Shown here in pieces: positions 12,861 to 13,633 of a stretch of DNA of 13,633 nucleotides. Under the pieces are notes generated by a model that was not told the DNA's origin, did no database searches, and saw nothing but the letters and a program-made list of their open reading frames with translations. Position numbers and translations under genes: made by a program. Each line of letters begins with the position of its first letter. The first letter of the stretch is position 1. The DNA is taken from contig CATLGL010000032.1 of NCBI GenBank assembly GCA_949935895.1, forward strand, positions 1 through 13,633, read 5' to 3'. This DNA is from an uncultured Clostridia bacterium (GTDB lineage: Bacteria; Bacillota; Clostridia; TANB77; CAG-508).

Positions 12861-13633
12861 GTGCAAGATGGCACATATGCAATATATTTAAGAAAATCAA
12901 GAGAAGATATAGAATCTGAAAAATATGGAGAAGGCGAAACTTTAGCAAGGCATGAGAAGATTTTAACTACTTTAGCAGAAAAACGAAATTTGCATATTTC
13001 AAAGATTTATCGTGAAGTTGTAAGTGGTGAAACTATTAGTGAAAGAAAAGAAATGCAAAAACTTCTTAAAGATGTTGAAAATGAAAAGTGGACTGGTGTT
13101 TTGGTTGTTGAAGTAGAAAGACTTGCTCGTGGTGATACTGCTGATCAGGGAAGAGTCTCAAAAGCTTTTAAATATTCTCATACAAAAATTATCACACCTG
13201 TTAAAACTTATGACCCAGATAATGAATTTGATGAGGAATATTTTGAATTTGGCTTATTTATGTCTAGAAGAGAATATAAGACAATTAATAGACGTTTGCA
13301 AAGAGGGAGAGAGGTTTCTGCTTCAGAAGGGAAATTTGTAGGGAATATTGCTCCTTTTGGATATGACAGAGTAAAGTTAAAAGATTCAAAAGGTTATACC
13401 TTATCTATTAATCAAGAGGAAGCATCTATTGTAAAAGAAATCTTTCGATTATATACTTTTGAAAGTAACACCATAAGTTCAGTTACAAAGCAATTAAATA
13501 TTATGAATTTAAAACCTAGAATTTCTAATGAGTGGACTATTTCTTCTGTTAAAGATATTCTTTCTAATCCTACCTATATTGGTAAGATTGTTTGGAAAAG
13601 AAGGAAACAAAAAAAGAAAACGAAAAATGGACA
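12861..13633 (+). CDS. Large serine recombinase (integrase), N-terminal 257 residues, runs off window
   Basis: Large serine recombinases integrate and excise phages and conjugative or skin-type elements between short attachment sites. The start is GTG at 12861, right behind AGGAGG (12851-12856). The ATG at 12868 is in another frame and stops at once. The catalytic serine is in YLRKSRED (Ser13). The resolvase domain continues with VVSGETISER and VVEVERLARGDTADQGRV, carrying the catalytic Arg residues. The recombinase domain begins around FGLFMSRREYKTINRRLQRG and contains GNIAPFGYDR and NPTYIGKIVW. The zinc-ribbon and coiled-coil C-terminus lies beyond the edge. No frameshift and no in-frame CGG are present. 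It is probably co-transcribed with the 47-residue ORF and probably responsible for the element that splits cotJC, though the attachment site has not been shown. Confidence 0.92.
   Translation, partial: MQDGTYAIYLRKSREDIESEKYGEGETLARHEKILTTLAEKRNLHISKIYREVVSGETISERKEMQKLLKDVENEKWTGVLVVEVERLARGDTADQGRVSKAFKYSHTKIITPVKTYDPDNEFDEEYFEFGLFMSRREYKTINRRLQRGREVSASEGKFVGNIAPFGYDRVKLKDSKGYTLSINQEEASIVKEIFRLYTFESNTISSVTKQLNIMNLKPRISNEWTISSVKDILSNPTYIGKIVWKRRKQKKKTKNG

Larger units (their letters stand above)
9683..13633. mobile_element. Probable integrated element carrying a large serine recombinase (right end outside window)
   Basis: Homology to cotJC stops abruptly at 9682-9683. From there to the window end lie rhuM, an IS605-like remnant, an S66 peptidase, a structured leader, a small ORF and a large serine recombinase, a typical accessory set. 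Such recombinases usually lie next to one attachment site, which fits a right boundary just beyond the window. An alternative is that only a smaller rhuM-containing segment interrupted cotJC. Excision of this element to restore cotJC is inference. Confidence 0.6.

Noticed and set aside
13123..13341. Leu/Ile-rich ORF inside the recombinase
   Set aside because: It is an out-of-frame shadow; the recombinase frame carries the conserved motifs.

Overview
The window comes from a low-GC, endospore-forming Bacillota, most likely a clostridial lineage. The evidence is strongly A/T-rich codon use, AGGAGG-type ribosome binding sites, TTGACA/TATAAT-type promoters, and two sporulation genes (spoIIP and a manganese-catalase-like cotJC). 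It holds about ten protein genes and no rRNA, tRNA or CRISPR array.

Layout. (1) 26-2886: a BceAB-type peptide-antibiotic ABC transporter, ATPase then permease, overlapping by 11 nt. (2) 2951-4463: a MATE efflux gene behind a strong promoter and an attenuator-like leader. (3) 4702-5830: spoIIP, the peptidoglycan hydrolase of engulfment. (4) 5876-9057: a divergent pair, a lipoprotein (minus) and a large acidic CxxC-repeat surface or secreted protein (plus), with codon use unlike the neighbours. (5) 9185-9682: the 3' part of cotJC, cut off at a sharp junction. (6) From about 9683 to the window end: a probable mobile element with an SOS-type promoter driving rhuM, an IS605/TnpB-like structured RNA remnant, an S66 (LdcA/MccF-like) peptidase, and a heavily structured leader feeding a 47-aa ORF and a large serine recombinase that runs off the right edge.

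Two observations stand out. First, bceA, bceB and spoIIP carry five single-base disruptions (positions 164, 216, 370, 930, 5590). All five are an extra C directly before a glycine GGN codon, so each makes an in-frame CGG codon. Dropping that C restores the conserved protein every time. In-frame CGG is otherwise absent from about 2,800 codons of the A/T-rich genes here. This is either a systematic sequence artefact or a recurrent +1 frameshift at CGG. The five ordinary in-frame CGG codons in the divergent pair argue against a simple genome-wide rule.

Second, cotJC is truncated exactly where an element carrying a large serine recombinase begins. This resembles skin-type elements that interrupt sporulation genes and are excised during sporulation. 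The other half of cotJC would lie beyond the right edge, so the window cannot prove it.

Regulation appears to rely heavily on RNA structure: the MATE leader, two successive terminators before the 47-aa ORF, and competing stems before the recombinase.
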